A DNA stretch of 64,000 nucleotides from Nocardia fusca NBRC 14340 (GTDB lineage Bacteria > Actinomycetota > Actinomycetes > Mycobacteriales > Mycobacteriaceae), in NCBI RefSeq assembly GCF_001618425.1, contig NZ_BDCU01000050.1, positions 62,001-126,000 of the forward strand, written 5' to 3'. Under the pieces are notes generated by a model that saw nothing but the letters and a program-made list of their open reading frames with translations, was not told the origin of the DNA and made no database searches. Positions 8,441 to 16,558 of the stretch are shown here, one piece after another. Position 1 is the stretch's first letter. Each line of letters begins with the position of its first letter. The position numbers and the translations under genes are program-made.

Positions 8441-9025
8441 GTGGCGGTGCCGGTCCGAGTAGATGCCGAGGCGCGCCGCCGCCATATCGTCGACGCCGCG
8501 CTGCGCCTGATCGTGCGCGGCGGTATCGCCGCCGCGACTTTCCGGAAGGTCGCGGCGGAGGCCGACCTGAACATCGGATCGGTACGCCATTACTTCACCG
8601 ACCACGAATCGCTGGTCGTCGCCGTGGCGACCGAGGTCGGTGACCGGATGGGGCAGCGCCTCACCCGCCATCCCGCGCCCGGGAACGGGGACCGCGAGGC
8701 GGCCCGCCGGCATCTGCTCGCCGTGCTCGCGGAACTGGTGCCGCTGGACGAGGAACGCCATCGCGAAGCGGTCGTCCTGCTGGAGGTCATCGCCGCTTCC
8801 CGGCTCGACCCGGCGTTCGGTCCTGTGGTCCGGCAGATGGCCGCGGATCTGCGGCAGGTACTCACCGACGCGGTGGCCGCGACGGGCACCGCCGACCCGG
8901 CTGCCGCCGCCGCGCACCTGGCCGCATTGGTCTCCGGCCTATCGCTGGACGCGGTGACGCCGCACGGGGCCGTCGACCGCGCGACGCTTCTCACCGTGCT
9001 GGAACGCCACGTGGCGACCCTCTGA
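8441..9025 (+). CDS. TetR-family transcriptional regulator
   Basis: A 194-residue TetR regulator. The N-terminal helix-turn-helix spans about residues 10-55 (RRRHIVDAALRLIVRGG ... TFRKVAAEADLNIGSVRHYF), and the rest is the ligand-binding domain with a late segment AAAHLAALVSGLSLDA. The GTG 8441 start lies only 25 bases after the palindrome, with no strong Shine-Dalgarno site; GTG 8447 is an alternative. It probably represses itself and the divergent methyltransferase through that palindrome. The ligand is unknown. Confidence 0.88.
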   Translation: MAVPVRVDAEARRRHIVDAALRLIVRGGIAAATFRKVAAEADLNIGSVRHYFTDHESLVVAVATEVGDRMGQRLTRHPAPGNGDREAARRHLLAVLAELVPLDEERHREAVVLLEVIAASRLDPAFGPVVRQMAADLRQVLTDAVAATGTADPAAAAAHLAALVSGLSLDAVTPHGAVDRATLLTVLERHVATL

Positions 9026-9095
9026 ACGACCTGGCGACCGAGCATCCGCGGGAATCACGCCATCGACGATTGGTTCGACCACGCCGCCCTGCCCG

Positions 9096-10286
9096 TCAGA
9101 ACGTGGCGGGCATACTCTCCCAGCCGCGCACCGTGGAGGTCGGCGACAGTTTGGCGTCGGACGCGTCGGCCTCCCATTCCGGGAACCGTTTCAGGATCTC
9201 CTCGAGCGCGATCCGGCCCTCCAGCCGCGCCAGCGCCGAACCCATGCAGAAATGGGTGCCCACGCTGAAGGCCAGGTGCGGCTTGCTCTCCCGGTGGATA
9301 TCGAACACGTCGCCGTCCGGGGCGAATTGCCGGTGGTCGCGGTTGGCGGCGCCGATGAGCATCATCACGGCGCTGCCCTCGGGCACCGTCGTGCCGTGGA
9401 ATTCGATATCGCGGGTCACGTAGCGTGCCACGTGCGGCGCGGGTGGTTCGTAGCGCAGCAGTTCCTCGATGGCGGCGGGAATGAGGGACGGATTCTCGAC
9501 GAGTGCACGGCGCTGGTCGGGATGTTCGGAGAGGACCTTGCCCGCCCAGCCGATCAACCGGGTCGTGGTCTCGTTACCGGCCCCGGAAACCACATTGATA
9601 TAGGTGAGCATCTCGGCGCGGGTCAGGTGGCGCAGGGTGCCGGTCTCGTCTTCGAATTCGACGTTGAGCAGTTCGGAGATGATGTCGTCGGAGGGGTTCT
9701 CGGCCCGCCAGTCGACGTATTTCTCGAAGAGCTCACCGCTGGCCAGGCTCTCCGCCGAGACCTGCATCGGCTTGCCCTCTTCGGTGCGCATCTGATCGTT
9801 GGCGAAATCCCGGACCGCTTCCTGCTCCTCCTCGGGGATGCCGAGCAGCATGCCGATGGTCCGCATGGGCATCTGCGCGCCCAGATCGGCGATGAAATCG
9901 ATGCGGCCGGTGCCGACGAGCGGATCGAGGCTGCGCCGGCAGAACTCGCGCACCTTCTCCTCCAGCGCGGAGACCTTGCGCGGGGTGAACATCCGTGACA
10001 GCAACTTGCGGTGCATGGTGTGGACGGGCGGATCCTCGAAGATCAGCACACCCGGCGGGATCTCGATATTCGCCTTGATGAGTTCGATGATCGCGCCGCG
10101 CGCCGAACTGAAGGTGTCCTTGTCGATCAGCGCGGCGTTCACATCGGCGAACCGGCTCAGCGCGTAGAAATCGTGGGTTTCGTTGTAGTAGAGCGGTCTC
10201 TCGTCGCGGAGCCGTTTGAACATGGGATACGGGTCGGCGTTCAGCTCGACATCGTAGGGGTCGTAGTAGACGTCGCTGGTCGTCAC
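9096..10286 (-). CDS. Cytochrome P450
   Basis: A 396-residue soluble bacterial P450. The I-helix has SGAGNETTTR, the K-helix has EELLRYEP (ExxR) and the heme loop is FSVGTHFCMGSALAR with the proximal Cys. It is the last gene of the 14-gene minus-strand run and starts 34 bases after a second P450, which itself follows a 3Fe-4S ferredoxin by 2 bases. It therefore probably takes electrons from that ferredoxin. The length is typical. It likely hydroxylates an unactivated carbon of the pathway substrate; no CYP family is assigned from sequence alone. Confidence 0.93.
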   Translation of the reverse strand: MTTSDVYYDPYDVELNADPYPMFKRLRDERPLYYNETHDFYALSRFADVNAALIDKDTFSSARGAIIELIKANIEIPPGVLIFEDPPVHTMHRKLLSRMFTPRKVSALEEKVREFCRRSLDPLVGTGRIDFIADLGAQMPMRTIGMLLGIPEEEQEAVRDFANDQMRTEEGKPMQVSAESLASGELFEKYVDWRAENPSDDIISELLNVEFEDETGTLRHLTRAEMLTYINVVSGAGNETTTRLIGWAGKVLSEHPDQRRALVENPSLIPAAIEELLRYEPPAPHVARYVTRDIEFHGTTVPEGSAVMMLIGAANRDHRQFAPDGDVFDIHRESKPHLAFSVGTHFCMGSALARLEGRIALEEILKRFPEWEADASDAKLSPTSTVRGWESMPATF

Positions 10287-10320
10287 AGGTCGTCTCCTCT
10301 CCGGGAGTTGTCCGGCGTGG

Positions 10321-11574
10321 TCACCACGCGACGGGTAGGCGGTACACGCCGAAGGCGAGCTTGTCGTGTTTGAATTCGACGTCTTCCACCGGAATGGCCA
10401 GGCGCATGGTGGGAATCCGCCGCAGCAGGGTTTTGAAGACGATCTGCAGTTCCACCCGGGCCAGCTGCTGACCGACGCACTGGTGTGGTCCGAAACCGAA
10501 ACCGACGTGCAGGCGGGCCGGGCGGGTCAGATCGAGTTTGTCCGGCTCCGGGAACTGGGCGGGATCCCAGTTGGCCGGGGCGAGGTCGATGATCACGCCC
10601 TCGCCTGCCTTGATCGTCTGTCCGCCGATCGCGATATCGTCGAGCGCGACCCGGCGCTGACCGTTCTGGATGATGCTCAGATAGCGCAGCAGCTCCTCGA
10701 CGGCGTTCGCGACGACCTTGGGGTCGTCGGTATCGCGGAGCAGGGCGAGCTGGCCGGGATTCTCCAGCAGGGCGAGGGTGCCGAGCGCGATCATGTTCGC
10801 GCTGGTCTCGTGCCCGGCGATGAGCACCCCGGTGCCGATCTGGGCGGCTTCCTTCATGGAGATCTCGCCCGCGGTGACGCGTTCGGCGAGTTCGGTGACC
10901 ATATCCTCGGCCGGGTTCTCCATCTTGGCCTTGATCAGATCGATCAGGTACCGGGCCAGGCCCACCCGGCCCTTGGCCGACTCCTCCTTGGTGGCATAGC
11001 GGGACACACCGGTCGTCGCGTGCTGCTGGAAGAACTCGTGATCTTCGTAGGGCACGCCCAGCATTTCGCTGATCACCAGCGACGGCACCGGCAGCGCCAG
11101 CACTTCGACCAGGTCGGCGGGCTGCGGGCCGGCCAGGATGGCGTCGATATGGTCATCGGTGATCTGCTGGATGGCCGGGCGCAGGGCATCGACGCGTTTG
11201 ACGGTGAACGGTTTGGTCATCATCCGGCGGAATCGGCTGTGTTCTTCGCCGTCGGTGTTGAACACCGATTTCGCCCGGTGGTTGACCAGGTCGAGCATGC
11301 CCTCGTTCCAGTGCGGGAAACCCGGCTGGGAATCGTCGACGCTGATCCGCGGGTCGGACATGAGCGATTTGAGTTCGGCGTAACCGGTGACCAGCCACGG
11401 GGTACTGCCGTCCCAGATACGGACGCGGCTCAGCGGACGTTCGGCGATCAGGCCGAGCACCTCGGGTGGCGGCGCGAACGGGCAGCCGGGCGCCCGGTCC
11501 TGTGGATAGGCCAGGATCTCGGCGGGGTCCGGTGCGGCCTGGGTGGGTGTCTCGGCTCCGGAAGAATTCGACAC
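10321..11574 (-). CDS. Cytochrome P450, ferredoxin-coupled
   Basis: A 417-residue P450 with the I-helix LIAGHETSANM, the K-helix EELLRYLSI and the heme loop FGFGPHQCVGQQLAR. I chose GTG 11574 because GAGGAG lies 5 bases before it and the ferredoxin stop is only 2 bases upstream; the much longer frame to 11748 merely overlaps the ferredoxin in another frame. The pattern HETSA and N-terminal DPAEILAYPQDRAPGCPF resembles CYP105-like soluble actinobacterial P450s. Tight linkage with the ferredoxin marks them as redox partners. It probably performs one of the early hydroxylations. Confidence 0.93.
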   Translation of the reverse strand: MSNSSGAETPTQAAPDPAEILAYPQDRAPGCPFAPPPEVLGLIAERPLSRVRIWDGSTPWLVTGYAELKSLMSDPRISVDDSQPGFPHWNEGMLDLVNHRAKSVFNTDGEEHSRFRRMMTKPFTVKRVDALRPAIQQITDDHIDAILAGPQPADLVEVLALPVPSLVISEMLGVPYEDHEFFQQHATTGVSRYATKEESAKGRVGLARYLIDLIKAKMENPAEDMVTELAERVTAGEISMKEAAQIGTGVLIAGHETSANMIALGTLALLENPGQLALLRDTDDPKVVANAVEELLRYLSIIQNGQRRVALDDIAIGGQTIKAGEGVIIDLAPANWDPAQFPEPDKLDLTRPARLHVGFGFGPHQCVGQQLARVELQIVFKTLLRRIPTMRLAIPVEDVEFKHDKLAFGVYRLPVAW

Positions 11575-11576
11575 TG

Positions 11577-11774
11577 CTACTCCTCGTGGACGTGAATGGC
11601 CATGGCGGGGCACACGGCGGCGGCCTCGCGCACCTCGTCGGCGAGCTCGTCCGGCGGGTTCTCGTCCAGCAGAACGACGATGCCGTCGTCCTCGCGCTGA
11701 TCGAACACCGCGTCCGCCGCCATCACGCAATGCCCGGCGGCGATGCATTTCCCTTGTTCGACAGTCACTTTCAT
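11577..11774 (-). CDS. 3Fe-4S type ferredoxin, P450 redox partner
   Basis: A 65-residue ferredoxin with Cys10, Cys16 and Cys55 (GKCIAAGHC ... AVCPAMA). Only three cluster ligands are present, with Ala/His in the position of the missing fourth, as in the 3Fe-4S ferredoxins that feed actinobacterial P450s. ATG 11774 fits the family N-terminus (MKVTVEQGKC). It sits between an SDR and the P450 genes, 2 bases before the first P450, so it is very likely their electron donor. No ferredoxin reductase gene is adjacent. Confidence 0.93.
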   Translation of the reverse strand: MKVTVEQGKCIAAGHCVMAADAVFDQREDDGIVVLLDENPPDELADEVREAAAVCPAMAIHVHEE

Positions 11775-11815
11775 GACGTTCTCTTTCTGGTGGTGATGAT
11801 CGCGACGCGGCCGGC

Positions 11816-12667
11816 TCACGACGATCCCGCCGGGGCGGAGGCGGAACGGTTGGCCGCCGGGTCGGGTCTGCGGGCGCGTAGCGGCTTACCCGCGGTGGTG
11901 CCGCCGTCGACGGTCAGGACCGTCCCGGTGAGATAGCGGGACCGGTCGCCGGCGAAGTAGACGGCCGCTTCGGCGACATCCTCCGGTGTGCCCTCGCGGG
12001 GCAGGGGGCGGTCCTGGTTCATGATCTCCCGCATGGCGCGCGTCATCCGCTCCGCCTTTTCCGGCGACATGGTGGTGGACGCCTTGGCGAGCAGATCGGT
12101 GGGGATATTGCCGGGGGCGAGGCAGTTGACCCGGATGTCGTACTGCGCCAGTTCGATCGCCGCGGATTTCGTGAAATGGATGACCGCCGCTTTGGAGGCT
12201 CGGTAGGTCATCACTCCGCCGCCGGCCTGCACCCCGCCCACCGAGGACAGGTTGATGATCGAGCCGCCGCCGTGCTCGGACATATACCGGGCGGCCAGCC
12301 GGGTCCCCGCCATGACGCCGAGCACATTGACCGACATCACCCGATGAAAATCGGCGAAATCGTCGTGCAGGATGCTGCGGTGCATCGTCCCGGAGATCCC
12401 GGCGTTGTTGCACATGATGTCCAGACCGCCGAAGCGTTCCACCGCGGACTCGACGAGTGCGGCGATCTGGTCGGGGTCGGCGACATCGGTGGTCCGGAAC
12501 AGCGCGGCGGCGCCACAGCGCCGGGCCACGGCGGCGCCGCGATCGGCGTCGAGATCACCCACCACCACCCGGGCCCCTTCGGCCGCGAACCGCTCGACCA
12601 TGGCGCTGCCCAGCCCGGTCGCGCCACCGGTCACCACCGCGACCTTGCCCGCCAACTCGTTGCCCAT
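11816..12667 (-). CDS. SDR-family oxidoreductase (glucose/3-alpha-hydroxysteroid DH type)
   Basis: A 283-residue classical SDR: cofactor loop VVTGGATGLGSAM, Asp at the end of strand 2 (VVVGDLDADRG, favouring NAD), CNNAGISG, catalytic YRASK, and the closing motif LTGTVLTVDGG. ATG 12667 has GAGGAG 7 bases upstream. The C-terminal tail after about residue 255 is Arg/Pro/Ala-rich and longer than the family core. It lies between the repeat-bearing hydrolase (50-base gap) and the ferredoxin (41 bases) in the 14-gene run. It probably oxidises an alcohol made by the P450s. Confidence 0.9.
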   Translation of the reverse strand: MGNELAGKVAVVTGGATGLGSAMVERFAAEGARVVVGDLDADRGAAVARRCGAAALFRTTDVADPDQIAALVESAVERFGGLDIMCNNAGISGTMHRSILHDDFADFHRVMSVNVLGVMAGTRLAARYMSEHGGGSIINLSSVGGVQAGGGVMTYRASKAAVIHFTKSAAIELAQYDIRVNCLAPGNIPTDLLAKASTTMSPEKAERMTRAMREIMNQDRPLPREGTPEDVAEAAVYFAGDRSRYLTGTVLTVDGGTTAGKPLRARRPDPAANRSASAPAGSS

Positions 12668-12717
12668 GCCTGAACTCCTCTCGTCACGACTTCCGAAGCC
12701 CCGTATGTCCCGGCGGT

Positions 12718-14034
12718 TCATCCGGTGTGCGTGTAGCCGGGGGCCGGGGCGGGACGGGACTGCCGGTCCAGGAAGTCCAGGAGCAGCGCATTGACCGCTT
12801 CGGGTCGTTCCAGCTGCGGGCAGTGCCCGGCCCCCTCGACGACGGCCGAACGGGCGTCCGGAATCCGGGCCGCGAGTTCGGCGGCCCAGCCCGGCGGCAG
12901 GAGTTTGTCGGCGCCGCCCTCGACCACCAGGGCAGGAACCTGGATCCGCTCGAACGGGCGGTCACCCGGGGCGGGCGGCGGCGGGGAATCGGGACGCCGG
13001 AACCGGGCGGCGGCGATCGCCTCCCACGCGCCGGGGGCGGTCGCCGAATCGAACCGGCGGCGCACATAGTCCTCGTCGGCCGGGTAGGCGGGCGAGGCGA
13101 ACAGTGCGGTGACGATCCGGCGCATGGCGGGCAAGGTGGCGTCGAAATCGTAGAGGGCCTGCATATGCTCGCCGGCCCGGATCCGGCCGCCGCCGCAGAT
13201 GGTCACCATGGCGCGTACCGGCAGCACCGGATGATCGGCGGTGGTGTCGGCCAGCAGGTTCACCGCGCCCATGGAATTGCCCACGAAATACGCGGATTCG
13301 ATACCGAGCAGCGCGCAGAACCGAGCGATATGCCGGATACGCAATCCCCGGCCGTCGGTGAAATCGACGACCTTGGCCGATTCGCCGAAGCCGAGCATAT
13401 CGGGCGCGAAGACGTGGTAGCGCCGGGCGAGCGCGGCGATGGTTTTCTCCCAGCCGATTTCGGCGCTCGCCCCGAACTCGCCGCCGTGCAGCAGGACGAC
13501 CGGTTCGCCCGCGCCCGCCTCCAGGAAATGTGTGCGAAGACCGTCCACCACCAGTGTGCGGTGCACGTAACTGCTCGTGCTGTGCCGATCCGGGACGACC
13601 GAGGCCCCTGCACGGCCACGCTCCGCTCCCGGCCCCTGGCCCGATTCGCTCGTGCGGTGTCCACCAAGTCCGGCCGAGGACTCTCCGAACTTCCGCCCCG
13701 CCACCGCATCCGGAACCAAGTCGCTCGTGCTGTGTCCGTCGATCCCGACCGCAGGTCCTGCATGAGCACGGTCCCCTACCGTGTCCAGGTGCGACTCGCT
13801 CGTACTCTGCCCACCGCGCACCGCCGAAGACCCTCCATGGCCGCGCTCCCCTGCCGCGTGCGGGTCCGGGTCCAACGCGCTCGTGGTCTGTCCACCGAGC
13901 ACCACCGAGGACCCGGCGTGATCGCCCTCGGCCACCGCCCCCGGGCCCGGCCCGCTCGTGCCGCGGCCCTCGAGCACGAACCAGCAACCGCCGTGGTCAC
14001 GCTCCCCGGTCGCCTCCCGGTCCACGTCGCTCAT
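12718..14034 (-). CDS. Alpha/beta hydrolase with repeat-built N-terminal extension
   Basis: A 438-residue protein. From about residue 160 to the end it is a meta-cleavage-product type alpha/beta hydrolase: LHGGEFGAS (oxyanion region), nucleophile elbow VGNSMGA, acid loop EGGADKLLPP and catalytic His in GAGHCPQ. Residues 10-155 are unlike any hydrolase. They form six imperfect repeats of about 25 residues with the shared pattern H-x-G-S-S-x-V-x-G-G-x-x-T-S, rich in Gly, Ser and Asp. The start ATG 14034 overlaps the upstream stop (ATGA), so the repeats are very probably translated. A shorter start inside the frame cannot be excluded. The hydrolase probably cleaves a ring-opened product; the repeat may be a flexible or surface segment. 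Confidence 0.82.
   Translation of the reverse strand: MSDVDREATGERDHGGCWFVLEGRGTSGPGPGAVAEGDHAGSSVVLGGQTTSALDPDPHAAGERGHGGSSAVRGGQSTSESHLDTVGDRAHAGPAVGIDGHSTSDLVPDAVAGRKFGESSAGLGGHRTSESGQGPGAERGRAGASVVPDRHSTSSYVHRTLVVDGLRTHFLEAGAGEPVVLLHGGEFGASAEIGWEKTIAALARRYHVFAPDMLGFGESAKVVDFTDGRGLRIRHIARFCALLGIESAYFVGNSMGAVNLLADTTADHPVLPVRAMVTICGGGRIRAGEHMQALYDFDATLPAMRRIVTALFASPAYPADEDYVRRRFDSATAPGAWEAIAAARFRRPDSPPPPAPGDRPFERIQVPALVVEGGADKLLPPGWAAELAARIPDARSAVVEGAGHCPQLERPEAVNALLLDFLDRQSRPAPAPGYTHTG
13573..14034. repeat. 75-bp coding minisatellite
   Basis: The plus-strand anchor GCTCGTG or a close variant occurs at 13573, 13648, 13723, 13798, 13879, 13954 and 14029 (GCTCATG, which contains the reversed start codon). 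The spacings are 75, 75, 75, 81, 75 and 75 bases. All are multiples of three, so the array stays in frame with the minus-strand hydrolase and gives its 25-residue repeats. The copies are diverged, which suggests an old expansion. Confidence 0.8.
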
Positions 14035-14645
14035 GCGGTGCCGCCGATCGATCTGGCGCTGGTGAGCACCTGCGCGGCCAGCAGCTCGAGCTGACCGCGT
14101 ACCCCGGGGTCGGCCACGGCCCCGGTGTCGTCCCAGATCTTGTCCGCCGAATTGATCGCCACCCCGATGGGTGTGGGCCAGGCGCGCAGCGCGTGACCGA
14201 TGCCGCGCAGCTGGCCGAGGGTGCCGACCGCGGCCTGCCAGCCGTAGGCGCAGGTGATACAGCCCCAGGGTTTGTTGTCCAGGTAGACCGTGGGATCGGT
14301 CCGCATATCCTCCACGTAGTCCAGCGCGTTCTTCACCAGACCGGAGATGGCGCCGTGGTAGCCGGGCGATCCGACGATCACCGCGTCGGCGGCGCGCAAT
14401 GCCTCCACCAGCGCGACCGCCTGCGGGGTGCGGGCCGGGTCGTGCGGGTTGTACATGGGCAGATTGATATCCGCGCCGCTGAACAGCGCCGTGCGGCCGC
14501 CGCGTCGCTCGACCTCGTCCAGGCAGTGCCGCAGGGCGCGCTCGGTCGAGGAGTTCGCCCGCAGCGTGCCGCCGAGGCCCACCACGAACGGCCGCGTCGC
14601 GGCACCGAGTTCTGTGCGATCCACCATTGTGCTTCCCACGGTCAT
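14031..14645 (-). CDS. NAD(P)H-dependent FMN reductase
   Basis: A 204-residue flavodoxin-like NADPH:FMN reductase. The family features are VGLGGTLRANSSTERAL near residue 21 (FMN phosphate loop), GADINLPMYNP, and VIVGSPGYHGAISGLVKNALDYVE. It likely supplies reduced FMN to the luciferase-like monooxygenase encoded four genes upstream in the same run. It overlaps the repeat-bearing hydrolase by 4 bases and follows the cyclase-family gene by 10. Start ATG 14645 is used; an in-frame ATG at 14627 is an alternative. Confidence 0.9.
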   Translation of the reverse strand: MTVGSTMVDRTELGAATRPFVVGLGGTLRANSSTERALRHCLDEVERRGGRTALFSGADINLPMYNPHDPARTPQAVALVEALRAADAVIVGSPGYHGAISGLVKNALDYVEDMRTDPTVYLDNKPWGCITCAYGWQAAVGTLGQLRGIGHALRAWPTPIGVAINSADKIWDDTGAVADPGVRGQLELLAAQVLTSARSIGGTA

Positions 14646-14655
14646 GGCCGGCCTC

Positions 14656-15645
14656 CTATTTGATGGCGATCGGGTTGATCGGCGAACCCACGGCCCCGAC
14701 GACGCGCAAGGGCGGCGCGATCAACTGGAATTCGTAGACACCGTCGGCGGCGCAATCGGCGGCCAGTGCGGTGAAATCCCAGTATTCGCCCAGCATGAGT
14801 CCCATATCGCGGAGGCAGAGCATATGCATCGGCAGGAAGGTGCCCTCGACGCCGGAGACCGGGTCCTCGACCATCAGATTGTCCGCCGCCACCGCCGCGA
14901 TCTCGTGTTCGTGCAGCCACTGCGCGCAGCGCCAGTCCAGGCCCGAATAGGGTTCGGTGCCGTCGCCGGCTTCGAGGAATCGGTTCCACCAGCCGGTGCG
15001 GACCAGCACGATATCGCCGGATTCGATGGTCACGCCCTGACGTGCGGCCACCTCGTCCAGTTCATCCGGCGTGATCGGTTCCCCGGGTGTCAGAAAGGTG
15101 TCCGCACCGCGATATCTCACCAGGTCCAGCAGGACACCGCGGCTGGTGATCCCCTTGCTGTCGACCTTGTCGATACCGCAGTGGAACGCGCCGAGGCTGG
15201 TCACCGAGTTCGCGGGAAAACCGTTGTAGAGCTTGTCGTCGTAGTAGACGTGCGAGAACGCGTCCCACTGGGTCGCGGCCTGCAACGGCATGATCACCAT
15301 ATCGTCGTTGAACCGGAACGGATTGTCCTCGAAGAATCCGCTCAACTGACCGGCCACCGAATTGCGCAGCCATTTCGGGCCGTATTCGACGAGGGTTTCG
15401 GCGTCGCCGCCGTCGACCGTCATGAGATGGGTCGGGTTCTGCCGGAACTGGAACGCGCCCTGCGGACCGGAGGAGCCGAAATCGATACCGAGCGGGAACA
15501 CCTTCCCGTGCCGCACGAGTCGCGCGGCGGCGGCGATTTTGGCGGGGGTGATGAAATTCAGGGTGCCGAGTTCGTCGGCCGCGCCCCAGCGCCCCCAGTT
15601 GCGAACACTGTCGCCGACCTTCCGGAAATCGGTCAAAGTCGCCAC
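14656..15645 (-). CDS. Cyclase-family (kynurenine-formamidase-like) hydrolase
   Basis: A 329-residue protein of the cyclase/kynurenine formamidase fold, metal-dependent hydrolases that act on amides, lactones or cyclic diketones. Supporting features are the N-terminal WGRWGAADELGTLNFITP, the metal-site segment TQWDAFSHVYYDDKLYNG (Asp and His retained), RGVLLDL and GDIVLVRTGWW. It lies within the 14-gene run between an SDR and the FMN reductase. Ring hydrolysis of a lactone or cyclic dione made by the luciferase-like monooxygenase would fit, but this is inference. Confidence 0.85.
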   Translation of the reverse strand: MATLTDFRKVGDSVRNWGRWGAADELGTLNFITPAKIAAAARLVRHGKVFPLGIDFGSSGPQGAFQFRQNPTHLMTVDGGDAETLVEYGPKWLRNSVAGQLSGFFEDNPFRFNDDMVIMPLQAATQWDAFSHVYYDDKLYNGFPANSVTSLGAFHCGIDKVDSKGITSRGVLLDLVRYRGADTFLTPGEPITPDELDEVAARQGVTIESGDIVLVRTGWWNRFLEAGDGTEPYSGLDWRCAQWLHEHEIAAVAADNLMVEDPVSGVEGTFLPMHMLCLRDMGLMLGEYWDFTALAADCAADGVYEFQLIAPPLRVVGAVGSPINPIAIK

Positions 15646-15687
15646 GGTGCTCCTCCTTCCACAGTTCTCATTCGTTTGGCGCCGGTC

Positions 15688-16527
15688 TCACTGCGCGTCC
15701 GTGGGCGCGGATCCGGCCAATTCGTTCGCCAGGCGTCCGGCGATGTTTCCGCCGTCGACCCACAGCACCTGGCCGGTGATGTAGCCGGCGGCCCGGCTGT
15801 TCAGGAACAGCAGTGCGGCCGCCTGTTCGACCGGATCGGCGGCCCGGCCCAGGGGTTTGGGGATTCCGTCGAGGTAGTCCTGGCCGTAGGCGTTGCGCAG
15901 CTGGTCCAGAATGGGTGTTTCGGTGACGCCGGGTCCGGTGCAGTTCATCCGGATCCCGCGGGCGGCCAGTTCCACCGACCGCCGGACGGTGTAGAGGATG
16001 ATCGCCTCTTTGGACAGCCGGTACCCGCCATCGGCGAGCGCCTCCGGATGGTTCTCGCACCAGGCGATCCCCGCGGCCATCGACTCGGTGTCCAGGAGTC
16101 CGTTGACCGCCCACCGGTTGTCCAGATAACCGGCGGCGGCCAGCGAGGACACGCTGACCACCGCCGAGCCGGGTGCCATATGCGGTACCAGGGCTTCGGT
16201 GAAATGCCGGAGACCGAGGAAATTGATGGTGGCCACGCGTAGCGGGTCACCGATTCCGGACGAGACGCCGGCGATATTGAACAGCGCGTCGACACCCGTA
16301 CCGACCTTGCGCGCGGCCCGGTCGATGGAGTCGGGGTCGGCCTGGTCCATCTCGTAGAACTCGTCGAGTTCGGTCCCGGGGCGGAGCAGATCCAGCCCGA
16401 TGATCTCGGCGCCCAGATGCCGCAGCTGATGCACCACACAGGCGCCGATACCGGAGGCACAACCGGTCACCACCACGCGTTTCCCGTCGAAACGCCACCG
16501 CCCGTCGATCGTCTCCACCGCCGGCAC
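15688..16527 (-). CDS. SDR-family oxidoreductase (coniferyl-alcohol/3-alpha-HSD-like)
   Basis: A 279-residue SDR with the glycine loop VVVTGCASGIGACVV, a short ribose-binding strand IIGLDLL, FNIAGVSS, catalytic YRLSK and the late GQVLWVDGG. The GCASGIG loop plus the insertion between NAG and the Ser-Tyr-Lys region resemble 3-alpha-hydroxysteroid dehydrogenase and coniferyl-alcohol dehydrogenase. The start ATG 16527 gives a complete N-terminus. It sits 31 bases after the luciferase-like gene. A role in alcohol/ketone interconversion on the ring substrate is likely. Confidence 0.88.
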   Translation of the reverse strand: MPAVETIDGRWRFDGKRVVVTGCASGIGACVVHQLRHLGAEIIGLDLLRPGTELDEFYEMDQADPDSIDRAARKVGTGVDALFNIAGVSSGIGDPLRVATINFLGLRHFTEALVPHMAPGSAVVSVSSLAAAGYLDNRWAVNGLLDTESMAAGIAWCENHPEALADGGYRLSKEAIILYTVRRSVELAARGIRMNCTGPGVTETPILDQLRNAYGQDYLDGIPKPLGRAADPVEQAAALLFLNSRAAGYITGQVLWVDGGNIAGRLANELAGSAPTDAQ

Positions 16528-16558
16528 CTCGCTCTCTGTCCTGTCCGCGCGCGGCGGC

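Noticed and set aside
10366..11595. Plus-strand frame of 409 residues opposite the second P450
   Set aside because: All P450 landmarks are on the minus strand; this is the antisense frame.
12457..14094. Plus-strand open frame of 545 residues over the repeat region
   Set aside because: It also shows the 75-bp periodicity, but the minus-strand frame continues into a clear hydrolase and is coupled to the upstream gene, while this frame is Arg/Pro/Ser-rich without any domain.
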